Below, in pieces: positions 25,724 to 32,369 of a DNA stretch of 41,719 nucleotides. The notes under the pieces were generated by a model. The model saw nothing but the letters and a program-made list of their open reading frames with translations, was not told the DNA's origin and searched no databases. The first letter of the stretch is position 1; each line of letters starts with the position of its first letter. Where the stretch lies: IMG/VR virus record IMGVR_UViG_3300044712_001031, positions 1 through 41,719 of that record; one strand, written 5' to 3'. Origin of the DNA: a virus. The translations under genes were made by a program, and so were the position numbers.

Positions 25724-25747
25724 CCCCGGGCGGCTGCCCGCCCGGGG
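25724..25747 (-). other. Intergenic GC-rich hairpin between recT and exonuclease
   Basis: A perfect 10-bp all-GC stem (25724-25733 with 25738-25747) has a 4-base loop in the 83-base gap. There is no U-run. It may protect the 3' end of recT mRNA or reduce expression of the genes after it. Confidence 0.55.
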
Positions 25748-25768
25748 TTCTTAGGGGGATGAAGTGGG

Positions 25769-27106
25769 TTATGGGATCGGCAGCTCTTGCTGCCCGTTGT
25801 TCTTCTGGGAGTAGACGTGCGCGGTGTTGGCTTCTTTCGCGGCGATTTCATCCGCCAGGAAAACCCCCTGGTTCTGATCGTAGGCGGGCTTCAGCCATTC
25901 GTGAGCCGCCAGCACCAGCTCATCGGACACATCGCTGAGCGAGGCCTGGCCGAATAGGAAGACCTGCAGTTCCTTGCGCGAGCCATCGCCCCCCAACACG
26001 TGGTTGAGGCAGGCCGCGACCTGGTTGCGATTGCCGTTGGCTTTCTTGCCGGCGAAGGCGGTGGCGCGGGCGGTCAGTTTCGCCTTGAGCGTTTCGGGGT
26101 CGTACGGGCGAACGGCCGGCGCCGGTTTGCTTTCTTGTGGCTTGCCGGACAGCTTCGCGGCGGTCTCTTTGATCGCGTCCTTCGCATCCTGCGCGGTTCC
26201 CGCCGGCTTCTCAGGGGTCTTCGGGGTCTCTGGCTCTGCCTTCTTTGGAGTGACTTCGCCGGTTTCAGGATCGAAACCCAGAGCGCTCAGGTTTTCGGCC
26301 GCGGTATGTTTCGGAGGTTCCGCCTTCTGCACAGCCGCTTCTTGCGCGGCGATGGCCTCATCCTGTTCGGTAAAGGCGCCGTCGATGGTCTCGCCCATGA
26401 CATCGCTGCCCGCTGTTTCTTCGCTGGCTTCCTGGAGGATCGAACGATCAAAGGGATCCAGAAGGCCGTCTTTGAGCAGGTGCAGCCGGGTAACGGTCTT
26501 CTTGCACATGGCCGGGAAGTTCGACTTCCACATCGGGTTTTTGGCGGCATACTGCTCGCCGTGGGCCCGAAGCTGATCAACCGTCATGTACAGGATGTGC
26601 TTGAAGCCGTTGAACAGCTCGAAGTAATGGAAATACCCGAGGACCGTATCGCCCGAGCGCCGGCCATGCAGTTGAGGCTCTCCGGTGAGCTGGTTCACTT
26701 CGATGATCTGGCCTTCCCACAGCTCCGAGGTCTGGAGGAAGCGGTACTTCCCGGTGCGCTGGGCCAGCTGGTTTAAGCCGATGTAGCCGGGGATGAGCTG
26801 AGCCTCGCGCCGACCCTTCTTGTTGTTATAGAACGGGACGATATGCGCCTGCTTCAGGGCAGGGTCGCAGGAAAGGCGCAGGGCCGCGGCGCGCATGACC
26901 GAATTGAAGACCGATGCCGGCGCGCACTCCATAAGCTGGTCGGAGTTTGCGACTGCCAGCATGGCCGACGAGATGTAGGCCATCGCGTTGGATTTGGAGC
27001 CCAGCATTTCAACAAAACGATCGATGGTCGTCTTGTTCCGGGCCATCGCCCGGATCTTGTCGTAATTGCTGATCTGAATTGCGTTTGTTTGATGTTGTTC
27101 TGCCAT
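25769..27106 (-). CDS. recT: RecT single-strand annealing protein with long C-terminal extension
   Basis: The protein has 445 residues, with GGAGGATAACCGT before ATG 27106. Residues 1-250 match RecT: V-E-M-L-G-S-K-S-N-A-M-A-Y-I-S-S, then L-S-C-D-P-A-L-K-Q-A-H-I-V-P-F-Y-N-N-K, then Q-L-I-P-G-Y-I-G-L-N-Q-L-A-Q-R-T-G. It anneals complementary single strands in phage recombination. A charged Pro/Glu/Lys-rich linker (about 250-350) and a ~90-residue helical end make it longer than the usual ~270-residue RecT. No RecE-type 5'-3' exonuclease was found beside it. Confidence 0.93.
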   Translation of the reverse strand: MAEQHQTNAIQISNYDKIRAMARNKTTIDRFVEMLGSKSNAMAYISSAMLAVANSDQLMECAPASVFNSVMRAAALRLSCDPALKQAHIVPFYNNKKGRREAQLIPGYIGLNQLAQRTGKYRFLQTSELWEGQIIEVNQLTGEPQLHGRRSGDTVLGYFHYFELFNGFKHILYMTVDQLRAHGEQYAAKNPMWKSNFPAMCKKTVTRLHLLKDGLLDPFDRSILQEASEETAGSDVMGETIDGAFTEQDEAIAAQEAAVQKAEPPKHTAAENLSALGFDPETGEVTPKKAEPETPKTPEKPAGTAQDAKDAIKETAAKLSGKPQESKPAPAVRPYDPETLKAKLTARATAFAGKKANGNRNQVAACLNHVLGGDGSRKELQVFLFGQASLSDVSDELVLAAHEWLKPAYDQNQGVFLADEIAAKEANTAHVYSQKNNGQQELPIP

Positions 27107-27120
27107 ACGGTTATCCTCCG

Positions 27121-27129
27121 TGCTATAAT
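27121..27129 (+). promoter_or_regulatory. Extended -10 promoter (TGC-TATAAT) opposite the recT leader
   Basis: A perfect TATAAT at 27124-27129 with TG one base upstream forms an extended -10 on the plus strand. No good -35 lies 17 bases upstream. It points away from recT and into the hairpins at 27133-27184. The same GTGCTATAATG occurs at 38990. Confidence 0.5.
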
Positions 27130-27134
27130 GGAGG

Positions 27135-27190
27135 TGCTCATCCCCTCAGAAGAGCACCAAATCCCCTGTTCAAGCAGGGGATTTACTTTT
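27135..27190 (+). ncRNA. Candidate ~55-nt small RNA antisense to the recT leader
   Basis: The segment from the expected start near 27135 folds into a hairpin (stem 27133-27139 with 27152-27158) followed at once by a 10-bp terminator hairpin with a U-rich tail. The loop of the first hairpin can also pair with the 3' arm of the second (7 bases, 27140-27146 with 27176-27182), so the RNA could switch between two folds. It would be complementary to the untranslated leader of the recT operon. Existence is inferred. Confidence 0.4.
27159..27190 (+). terminator. Intrinsic terminator (plus strand)
   Basis: A perfect 10-bp stem (27159-27168 with 27175-27184) and 6-base loop are followed by ATTTACTTTT. 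The U-rich side is on the plus strand only, so it ends rightward transcription that would otherwise run against the leftward operon. Confidence 0.6.
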
Positions 27191-27422
27191 CCCCTCGCCA
27201 GATTTCCTGATTCCACAGCCCGCCTAACTCTTTTTGCGCCTTGCGAATTTTCTGCCGGGCCACGACCAGATCATCCACTGCCGGCGCCAGCAGGGCGCTC
27301 ATGCCGTGGTTCATGGCCGTATCGACCCGCAGCGTTACGAGCTGCAGCCGCTTTTCGGCGTGTGCCAGCGCCGCTTGAGCGTTTTCGAGCGCCTCGCGGG
27401 AGGCTTCGCAGGTGTTACTCAT
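27183..27422 (-). CDS. Small coiled-coil phage protein
   Basis: The protein has 79 residues from ATG 27422, 8 bases inside the upstream gene. It is almost wholly helical, with alternating Ala/Leu heptads (A-L-E-N-A-Q-A-A-L-A-H-A-E-K-R-L) and a second helix near the end. No family recognised; probably a small accessory protein of the early operon. Confidence 0.55.
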   Translation of the reverse strand: MSNTCEASREALENAQAALAHAEKRLQLVTLRVDTAMNHGMSALLAPAVDDLVVARQKIRKAQKELGGLWNQEIWRGEK

Positions 27423-27732
27423 TTTCGGCACGTAGAACCTCCCCCTCTTTCTCGGCGATGGCTGCCCGGTTCCGGGCAGCCAGCAGGCTGTCGATGGCAT
27501 ATACCAGGACCACCGCCAGCCCGCTGGCCAGGATGACTACCCATAAACCGATCAGCGTCATCCATTCATTCCAGACCACCAATAAAACGCTGAACGGGAT
27601 CATCATGCCGGCCACACCCAGGATGTAGGCGGACACGCGCGGCAGTTCTTTGCCGAGCGCCGGCCGCCACGGGAACCAATGCAAGCAGACCTGGATGAGG
27701 ACCGACACGATTGCAACGATCGCTATTTCCAT
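27415..27732 (-). CDS. Small membrane protein, three predicted transmembrane helices
   Basis: The protein has 105 residues with hydrophobic helices at about 2-20, 33-53 and 57-82 and a charged C-terminal tail. Its early-operon position suggests superinfection exclusion or an accessory membrane role rather than lysis. No family recognised. Overlaps its neighbours by 8-10 bases. Confidence 0.55.
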   Translation of the reverse strand: MEIAIVAIVSVLIQVCLHWFPWRPALGKELPRVSAYILGVAGMMIPFSVLLVVWNEWMTLIGLWVVILASGLAVVLVYAIDSLLAARNRAAIAEKEGEVLRAENE

Positions 27733-28118
27733 TGGAACGCCTCCGCGTACGCCGGGATCTCGACCGGGATCGCGCGCTGCAGGGCATTGAGTCGGATGTG
27801 GTCGATGAAGGCCCGCCGCGCGTCCTCTTCGATGTCGAGCGCCGCGGCGATCGCGGGGGATTGCTCCGAGGCCAGCCGGTCGACGTCGTTCATGGCGCGG
27901 TTCCAGTTTTGCAGGGGCTCGCAGGTTTTAGGATCGACCAGGGCCACCGCGCTGAGCAGGTCGGGGTCGACCGAGGCGAACTTGGTGCCCTGGTAGCCCT
28001 CTCCGCCCACGTAATGCTGGTAGATGTTTTCGCGGCCCATCGAGGTCACTAAGGCGAACCCAGGGCCGGCGTCTTCAATTTCTACGGGGATATCGTTTTT
28101 CAAAATCGCTGCGATCAT
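27723..28118 (-). CDS. Phage protein, unknown function
   Basis: The protein has 131 residues: a beta-rich first third with G-P-G-F-A-L-V-T-S and G-G-E-G-Y-Q-G-T-K-F, then helices (A-M-N-D-V-D-R-L-A...A-A-A-L-D-I-E-E-D). No recognisable family. Overlaps the upstream gene by ATGA. Confidence 0.55.
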   Translation of the reverse strand: MIAAILKNDIPVEIEDAGPGFALVTSMGRENIYQHYVGGEGYQGTKFASVDPDLLSAVALVDPKTCEPLQNWNRAMNDVDRLASEQSPAIAAALDIEEDARRAFIDHIRLNALQRAIPVEIPAYAEAFQWK

Positions 28119-28300
28119 GCGTAAGCTCCTTCCAGGATTTCAATTTCGGCAACGTTGACCAGGAACCAAATGTCGCTGTCGGCGGTGGCGGCGATGTAGG
28201 TATCGGGAGTTGGCCCCAGGTCGAGCAGGTCGACTTCAGTACCGGCTGGCACGAGCAAGCAGCCTTCGACGTTGATGTCTTTCAGAAGTTTGGCTCTCAT
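28115..28300 (-). CDS. Small phage protein, beta-barrel-like
   Basis: The protein has 61 residues from ATG 28300, chosen for the GGGGGAAG site and the ATGA overlap with the tiny upstream gene. The pattern L-V-P-A-G-T-E-V-D-L-L-D-L-G-P is like short phage proteins with a single beta barrel. Function unknown. Confidence 0.55.
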   Translation of the reverse strand: MRAKLLKDINVEGCLLVPAGTEVDLLDLGPTPDTYIAATADSDIWFLVNVAEIEILEGAYA

Positions 28301-28395
28301 TTCTTCCCCCACTTGATGCCCTGAATGTCTTTATTGGTCTGATAGATTGCCCAGATGACCAGCGCTCCAACGATGATTACGCCCACAAGGTTCAT
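28297..28395 (-). CDS. Tiny single-helix membrane protein (32 residues)
   Basis: This short frame has GGAGGATGAA upstream of ATG 28395 and ends exactly in an ATGA overlap with the next gene. It encodes one hydrophobic helix (about 3-18) followed by a basic tail with K-W-G-K-K. The good ribosome site and the coupling support it as a real gene. A toxin-like or membrane-regulatory peptide is possible; nothing proves it. Confidence 0.5.
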   Translation of the reverse strand: MNLVGVIIVGALVIWAIYQTNKDIQGIKWGKK

Positions 28396-28444
28396 TTCAT
28401 CCTCCGTTTATGCTTCGTCGGCTTGCTTTCGGGTTACTCTATTG

Positions 28445-28651
28445 CTAGGCTTTGATCTCGCGATCTTCAGCCCGGCGATGAGGGATGGCAGGGGTGTTCG
28501 CTTTTTCAGTGGCATCGGCCCAATCGCGGATGATGATACGGAGGGCTGCGGAAAAACCGCGTGCGCCTAAACCAAGTTTCTCCGCTTGGGCTTCTACAAT
28601 CTTTCGTTCTGTTTCGGTTAGGACTACGCCTGTGGTATAGGTTTCTTCCAT
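28445..28651 (-). CDS. Ribbon-helix-helix-like small regulator
   Basis: The protein has 68 residues. G-V-V-L-T-E-T-E-R-K-I-V-E-A-Q-A-E-K-L-G-L-G, then F-S-A-A-L-R-I-I-I-R-D-W, follow the strand-helix-helix layout of Arc/CopG-type DNA-binding proteins. As the first gene of the leftward operon and divergent from the repressor, it could be the Cro-equivalent or an early-gene autoregulator. AAGGAA lies before the start. Confidence 0.65.
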   Translation of the reverse strand: MEETYTTGVVLTETERKIVEAQAEKLGLGARGFSAALRIIIRDWADATEKANTPAIPHRRAEDREIKA

Positions 28652-28682
28652 CGCTCATTCCTTTGTCTATTGATTGCTAATT

Positions 28683-28699
28683 GCTATCTCTAGATAGTA
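28683..28699. promoter_or_regulatory. Operator 1 (CTATC-N4-GATAG)
   Basis: The palindrome CTATCTCTAGATAG at 28684-28697 sits between the -10 and the start of the leftward transcript. It shares the half-site GCTATC with operator 2. Additional TTGCTA half-sites lie nearby at 28674 and 28681. It is the likely binding site of the HTH repressor encoded next door; the match is inferred. Confidence 0.7.
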
Positions 28700-28726
28700 T
28701 TATACTCACTATTACATAATTGTCAA
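28699..28726 (-). promoter_or_regulatory. Strong leftward early promoter (consensus -35 and -10)
   Basis: On the minus strand TTGACA (28721-28726) and TATAAT (28699-28704) are both perfect, separated by 16 bases. It drives the leftward early operon starting at 28651. One operator lies just after the -10 at the start point and the other just behind the -35, so bound repressor would block it. Confidence 0.85.
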
Positions 28727-28732
28727 TATATT

Positions 28733-28748
28733 GCTATCCACAGATAGC
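28733..28748. promoter_or_regulatory. Operator 2 (GCTATC-N4-GATAGC)
   Basis: A perfect 6+6 palindrome with a 4-base centre, 50 bases from operator 1, which is close to five helical turns. It lies between the leftward -35 and the repressor gene. Spacing on one face of the helix would allow cooperative binding, as in lambdoid switches. Confidence 0.7.
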
Positions 28749-28775
28749 ATTAATCTTGCTAGTATTCTCTTGTCT

Positions 28776-29177
28776 ATGGACAACACCCGCGAATTTCTTG
28801 AAACCGAATTGAAAAAACGTGGCTGGAAGCAGGCCGATCTTGCGCGTGCATCTAACTTGGACAGCGCCGTGATCAGCAATATCATGAACGGCAAGCGCAA
28901 GATGGGAGAAGACACTGGCAGAGCGATTGCTCAGGCGTTTGAAATGCCAGCGGAAATTGTTTTCCGCGCTGTTGGCTTGCTACCGCCAATCAACCCGAGA
29001 AAAGAACATGTTGAAGAGTTAGCGCACTTAGCAGAGCTTCTTGATCCTGAAGATTTGGAAGACTTGATTGAGTTGGCAAGATTGAGAGCAAAAAAGAAAG
29101 TAGCCAAAACAAACATTCAAAAGCAGCAGTCGAGCCGGTCACTAAAACCGGCTCGAACTGTGTCTAGGGATAGTTAG
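28776..29177 (+). CDS. CI-like repressor, XRE-family helix-turn-helix
   Basis: The protein has 133 residues. Residues of about 5-60 form an XRE helix-turn-helix (W-K-Q-A-D-L-A-R-A-S...S-A-V-I-S-N-I-M-N-G-K-R). The C-terminal half is helical and basic, with no Ser-Lys peptidase of the LexA/CI type. ATG 28776 has no ribosome site, and a TAGTAT -10-like box at 28760-28765 would place the transcript start at or next to the ATG, so the mRNA may be leaderless, as for lambda cI. It most likely keeps lysogeny by binding the two operators. Confidence 0.8.
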   Translation: MDNTREFLETELKKRGWKQADLARASNLDSAVISNIMNGKRKMGEDTGRAIAQAFEMPAEIVFRAVGLLPPINPRKEHVEELAHLAELLDPEDLEDLIELARLRAKKKVAKTNIQKQQSSRSLKPARTVSRDS

Positions 29178-29209
29178 TTATTTTGTTCTATTAACTATAA
29201 TAAGTATAA
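29170..29209 (+). promoter_or_regulatory. AT-rich promoter region with inverted repeat before lipoprotein gene
   Basis: TATAAT at 29196-29201 and TATAAC at 29204-29209 occur in AT-rich DNA 37-45 bases before the lipoprotein start. An inverted repeat ATAGTTA (29170-29176) with TAACTAT (29192-29198) overlaps the first. It may be an operator or end the repressor transcript. No good -35 is seen. Confidence 0.4.
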
Positions 29210-29245
29210 CTGCCGATAAATAAAATAATTTTTATAGGGGGCAGC

Positions 29246-30211
29246 GTGAAAAAAGTTCAGTTTATTATCTTCTTTGCGCTTGCTATCATTATTTCAGCCT
29301 GTGCGCCAAAACCGTGTAATGAGCAAAACAAAGCCTGGTTCATTGCTGACGTGGATAGCCTGGCGCAGAAGCTGAAATCTTTAAACGCGGCTCCCGGAAG
29401 ATCCCCTGAATTTATTTCATCTGTGAAAAGCATTCGGGACCAGGCTGCGCGGGTTGATGCCCCCTCCTGCGCAGTGGACGTTAAAAATATGCTGGTCAGC
29501 CTGTACGATGAAACCATCGCAGCGCTTGAAGGGCGTTCGAATGGGGAAAACGCCTATCAGCTTTCCTACCAATTCGACGCGGCTTATGGAGCTTTCAAAC
29601 AGGCGCCCATCAGTAACATAGCGATCCAACAGAATAACCCTCAGCTCATCTGGTTGTTTGTTGGGGGCGGCGTGCTTGTGCTTATTTTCCTTGTGCTTGG
29701 AATCATGTTACTGCTGCGCCCGGCAAAGACAACTGAACCCGTTCTCAACCCTTCCACCCCTTCGGACACAAATTTATACCCGAACGTCCCAGCCCGTAAA
29801 CGGCAGGGACTATTGGACCGGCCGGCGGATTGGGTCGCGTTGGTGCTGCTGATCCTCGCCGGCATTTGGATCATCACCTCGCTGACCGGCGTCACACCGA
29901 TCGATACCAGCGTTATCCCGAACCCCTTGAATGCGGCTCACCGGATCACGATCAAAGTCACCGGCAGCGGCGCGGCCAGCCTTACCTATTTCAACGCTTC
30001 CGGCGGGATGGAACAACACACGGTCGGATTGCCTTTTCAGGTTGAATATATGCTGGATAGTTTCAAGCCAGTTTCGATCTCAGCGCAAAAACAGCAAGAG
30101 AACGGCGTGATCGCCTGCGAGGTGCTCGATAACGGTTCTGCCTGGCTTCACGCCTCAGCATCCACGCCGTATGGCATTGCGATGTGTACCGGCTGGGTAG
30201 GGCAGAAATAA
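29246..30211 (+). CDS. Phage lipoprotein with MmpS-like C-terminal domain
   Basis: The protein has 321 residues, GTG start after GGGGG. A signal peptide ends in I-S-A-C-A, a lipobox for signal peptidase II. Hydrophobic segments lie at about 136-160 and 196-216. The C-terminal ~100 residues follow the MmpS pattern: I-K-V-T-G-S-G, then Y-F-N-A-S-G-G, then S-I-S-A-Q-K-Q, then two cysteines (I-A-C-E and A-M-C-T). MmpS domains bind membrane transport partners in mycobacteria and relatives. Lying between repressor and integrase, it is probably expressed from the prophage and may alter the host surface or exclude other phages. Confidence 0.65.
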   Translation: MKKVQFIIFFALAIIISACAPKPCNEQNKAWFIADVDSLAQKLKSLNAAPGRSPEFISSVKSIRDQAARVDAPSCAVDVKNMLVSLYDETIAALEGRSNGENAYQLSYQFDAAYGAFKQAPISNIAIQQNNPQLIWLFVGGGVLVLIFLVLGIMLLLRPAKTTEPVLNPSTPSDTNLYPNVPARKRQGLLDRPADWVALVLLILAGIWIITSLTGVTPIDTSVIPNPLNAAHRITIKVTGSGAASLTYFNASGGMEQHTVGLPFQVEYMLDSFKPVSISAQKQQENGVIACEVLDNGSAWLHASASTPYGIAMCTGWVGQK

Positions 30212-30484
30212 AGAGGTTCGATCAGCAAGAAAAGCGGTAATTTACGCATAGGACATTATCAATTTGAATTTTCGGAAGAGCGAAAAACACCCGTATCTGT
30301 GGCGGTATGCGACCAAAATGTGCGAAGAGTAGCGGATATTAGATGATCGGTTGTCCGGTGACTTAAAATCCGTCGATGGAAACATCGTGAGGGTTCAACC
30401 CCCTCTCGCCCCACTTTTTCACCAAAAAGCATGGTCAGACGCCAGATATGGGGGTAGTTTTCCGCTCTCCAGTGGAGGGCAAAA
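30212..30484. other. attP-bearing intergenic region
   Basis: This 273-base gap holds the tRNA-derived core site at 30360-30413 and probably integrase arm-binding sites on both sides; repeated GAAGAG-type words are visible at about 30274 and 30324, but no consensus is proven. An inverted repeat TCCAGTGGA lies near 30468. No protein gene is supported here. Confidence 0.7.
30360..30413 (+). other. attP core: 3' end of a tRNA-Leu(UAA) gene
   Basis: The segment reads as a class II tRNA from the anticodon loop (anticodon TAA at 30364-30366) through a long variable arm (CGATG, GAAA loop, CATCG), the T arm (GAGGG, TTCAACC, CCCTC) to the acceptor strand TCGCCCC and discriminator A. The 5' half of a tRNA is absent and the anticodon stem does not pair, so it is not a working tRNA. 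It lies 71 bases before the integrase and is the likely crossover site, letting the phage restore a host tRNA-Leu gene on integration. Confidence 0.85.
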
Positions 30485-31396
30485 ATGGCAACGCAACGGA
30501 CTATGCTTTTGTCTTTAATCGATAATTTTTTGCTGTATCAGAAAAGTCTCAAAAACTCCCCGCGCACGCGCCAATTTTATAGCCAGAAGCTCATCCAGTT
30601 CGTGCACTACCTGGAGGAAATGGGCTATGACGCCACCCTCGAAAATACGACTACGGATCAAATCCGGCGATACCTGGTCTGGCTGGAAGAGACCGGTCAC
30701 AATCCGGGCGGCTGCCATGCAGCCTTTCGAGCGCTCAAGGCCATGCTCTATTGGTACGAAGGCGAGTATGAGCTGGAAGGCTGGAAAAATCCCATCCGCC
30801 ATAAGATCAAGGCGCCTAAGGTGCCCGAGGTTATTCTGGATCCGATTGAAAAATCGGTGCAAGAAAAGCTGCTGGCCACCTGCAAATCGGGCAGCTACAT
30901 TGACGATCGGGACCGGGCGATTATGCTCCTGCTGCTGTCCACCGGCGTGCGAGCCAATGAGCTGGTCCAGATGAACATTGAGGATGTGACCTGGCCCTTG
31001 CGGAAAATCACGGTCAAGCACGGCAAGGGCAATAAACAGCGTTCGGTATTCTTCGACAAGCCGGCGGCGCGTGCTCTGCGGGGATATCTGAAGCATCGGG
31101 GCAGTCCCGAGACCGGGCCGCTGTTTGACAATATCTTAGGGGAGCGCCTGCTGTATGGCGGCCTGCGCATGGTATTGGAGAGCCGGATCAAAAAAGCGGG
31201 GCTGTCAAAAAAGGGGCTGATGCTGCATGCCTTCCGGCGTACCTTTGGAATCAACCGGATCCGGGCCGGCGCGGGAGAGATGGCCACGGCCAGGCTGCTG
31301 GGGCATACTACCACGGCGATCGTTCACAAATACGCGAAGCAGGATGACAATGACCTGAAAAAGGCGCATGATCTGGAACTGGAAGAGGAGGAGTAG
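30485..31396 (+). CDS. int: Tyrosine-recombinase integrase
   Basis: The protein has 303 residues, with GGAGGG before ATG 30485. Catalytic residues are placed as expected: R156 in T-G-V-R-A-N-E-L, a Lys in H-G-K-G-N-K near 181, H248-x-x-R251 in H-A-F-R-R, H274 in L-L-G-H-T, and nucleophile Y283 in H-K-Y-A-K. The N-terminal helical core-binding domain resembles XerC/D-like integrases. It recombines attP (just upstream) with a host tRNA-Leu gene. Its neighbours, lipoprotein and repressor, form the lysogeny block. Confidence 0.93.
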   Translation: MATQRTMLLSLIDNFLLYQKSLKNSPRTRQFYSQKLIQFVHYLEEMGYDATLENTTTDQIRRYLVWLEETGHNPGGCHAAFRALKAMLYWYEGEYELEGWKNPIRHKIKAPKVPEVILDPIEKSVQEKLLATCKSGSYIDDRDRAIMLLLLSTGVRANELVQMNIEDVTWPLRKITVKHGKGNKQRSVFFDKPAARALRGYLKHRGSPETGPLFDNILGERLLYGGLRMVLESRIKKAGLSKKGLMLHAFRRTFGINRIRAGAGEMATARLLGHTTTAIVHKYAKQDDNDLKKAHDLELEEEE

Positions 31397-31440
31397 AAGC
31401 CCTTGCCGGTCGATAATGCGGACCTATGAAACGATTGTGC

Positions 31441-31469
31441 TTGTACCCGATCTCTAATGTGCGTATAAT
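31441..31469 (+). promoter_or_regulatory. Late promoter, module A
   Basis: TTGTAC (31441-31446) and perfect TATAAT (31464-31469) are 17 bases apart. The downstream 15 bases share TATAATG-x-ACATA-x4-AATAGC with module B. Transcription would start near 31476 and run into the terminator at 31514. Confidence 0.75.
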
Positions 31470-31475
31470 GAACAT

Positions 31476-31564
31476 AGTTCAATAGCGCTGCCGGGTAGCC
31501 GGCACAGAGAGATAAGCGCCTCGGTACCTGATCTGATGGATCATGTCACCGAGGCGCTTTTTAT
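31476..31564 (+). ncRNA. Structured leader or small RNA, module A
   Basis: The leader begins with the conserved AATAGC, then a small hairpin TGCCGG-GTAG-CCGGCA (31489-31504), then CACAG at the same distance from the promoter as in module B, then a 12-bp terminator. Either it is a free ~90-nt RNA or, more likely, the controlled leader of the late operon, read through when an antiterminator acts. Confidence 0.5.
31514..31564 (+). terminator. Strong intrinsic terminator, module A
   Basis: A perfect 12-bp stem (31514-31525 with 31548-31559) with a loop that has an inner GATC/GATC pairing is followed by TTTTTAT. It ends transcription from the promoter at 31464 before the first late gene, whose AGGAGG site begins a few bases on. 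Confidence 0.85.
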
Positions 31565-31582
31565 ATTTTCCAGGAGGTTGGG

Positions 31583-31864
31583 ATGGATGGATTGACCGAG
31601 GGTCGTATGGTTCATTTTGTCATGCCGGACGGGACCCATGCCCCGGCTATCGTGGTCAAGGTCTGGAACGCAAGTGGGCTGACCAATCTGCAGGTTATCA
31701 CCGACGGCAGCAATGCTCTACCCTATACGCCCGAAGAAAAAGAAAAATTCCGCGGGCAAGGGATGGATCTCGAAACCGTCAAGCATGGTCATGTTTGGGT
31801 GACGTCACGCTCTTATTCTGAAACACCGGAACCCGGCACCTGGCACTGGATCGAAAAGGCATAG
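31583..31864 (+). CDS. Small conserved-looking phage protein
   Basis: The protein has 93 residues, with AGGAGG at 31572. The opening G-R-M-V-H-F-V-M-P-D-G-T-H and the end P-E-P-G-T-W-H-W-I-E are common in short proteins near phage lysis or packaging genes. Probably a beta-rich fold. It is the first gene after module A. Function unknown. Confidence 0.6.
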   Translation: MDGLTEGRMVHFVMPDGTHAPAIVVKVWNASGLTNLQVITDGSNALPYTPEEKEKFRGQGMDLETVKHGHVWVTSRSYSETPEPGTWHWIEKA

Positions 31865-31868
31865 GGGT

Positions 31869-32369
31869 ATGATGAAGAGTTTTTTACGCTGGATGACCCT
31901 TTTTATCGTTGCGGTGATGATCGTCACCCTGGTTTTATTGGGCACTTCGGGCCTGGCCAAAGCTGCGACCGCAGGTGCAGATTTTCCCTACCAGACGGGG
32001 ATGATCCTTCCATTGGAGGAAGCGGTCGCCCTGGACCCGCTGGCCATCCTGGCGATTATCCTGATCGTGGCCTTTATGGTAGAAACCATTGTCGAGTTCA
32101 CCTTTGCCCCCTTCTTCGACAAAATTCCGACCTTGACACCGTTCAAATGGATTCAAATGTATATCGCTTTGGCCGTCGGCGTGGTTGCCGCGGTTGTCTA
32201 TAAATTCGATGTGATCTTCCTGCTGGGCTTGTACTTTAAGCAACCCATCCCGGTGACGATGGTCGGGGTGATCTTGACCGGTCTGGCGGTCGGGAAAGGA
32301 TCGAACTATTTGCACGACCTGATCTCCAAATGGCTGGCGCCGAAGCCGGTACCGGGGCTGGTCGCATGA
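31869..32369 (+). CDS. Membrane protein, holin-like candidate
   Basis: The protein has 166 residues. An N-terminal signal-like segment ends near A-K-A-A. Three later hydrophobic segments follow, the last with G-V-I-L-T-G-L-A-V-G-K-G-S-N-Y-L-H-D-L-I, a pattern seen in phage small membrane proteins annotated as holins. Its location at the head of the late operon fits a lysis role, but the lysin candidate is far away at 11647. The next gene starts inside its stop (ATGA). Confidence 0.55.
   Translation: MMKSFLRWMTLFIVAVMIVTLVLLGTSGLAKAATAGADFPYQTGMILPLEEAVALDPLAILAIILIVAFMVETIVEFTFAPFFDKIPTLTPFKWIQMYIALAVGVVAAVVYKFDVIFLLGLYFKQPIPVTMVGVILTGLAVGKGSNYLHDLISKWLAPKPVPGLVA

Noticed and set aside
30330-30414. 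Functional tRNA-Leu gene
   Set aside because: Only the 3' part is present; no D arm or 5' acceptor strand, and the anticodon stem does not pair. Treated as attP.
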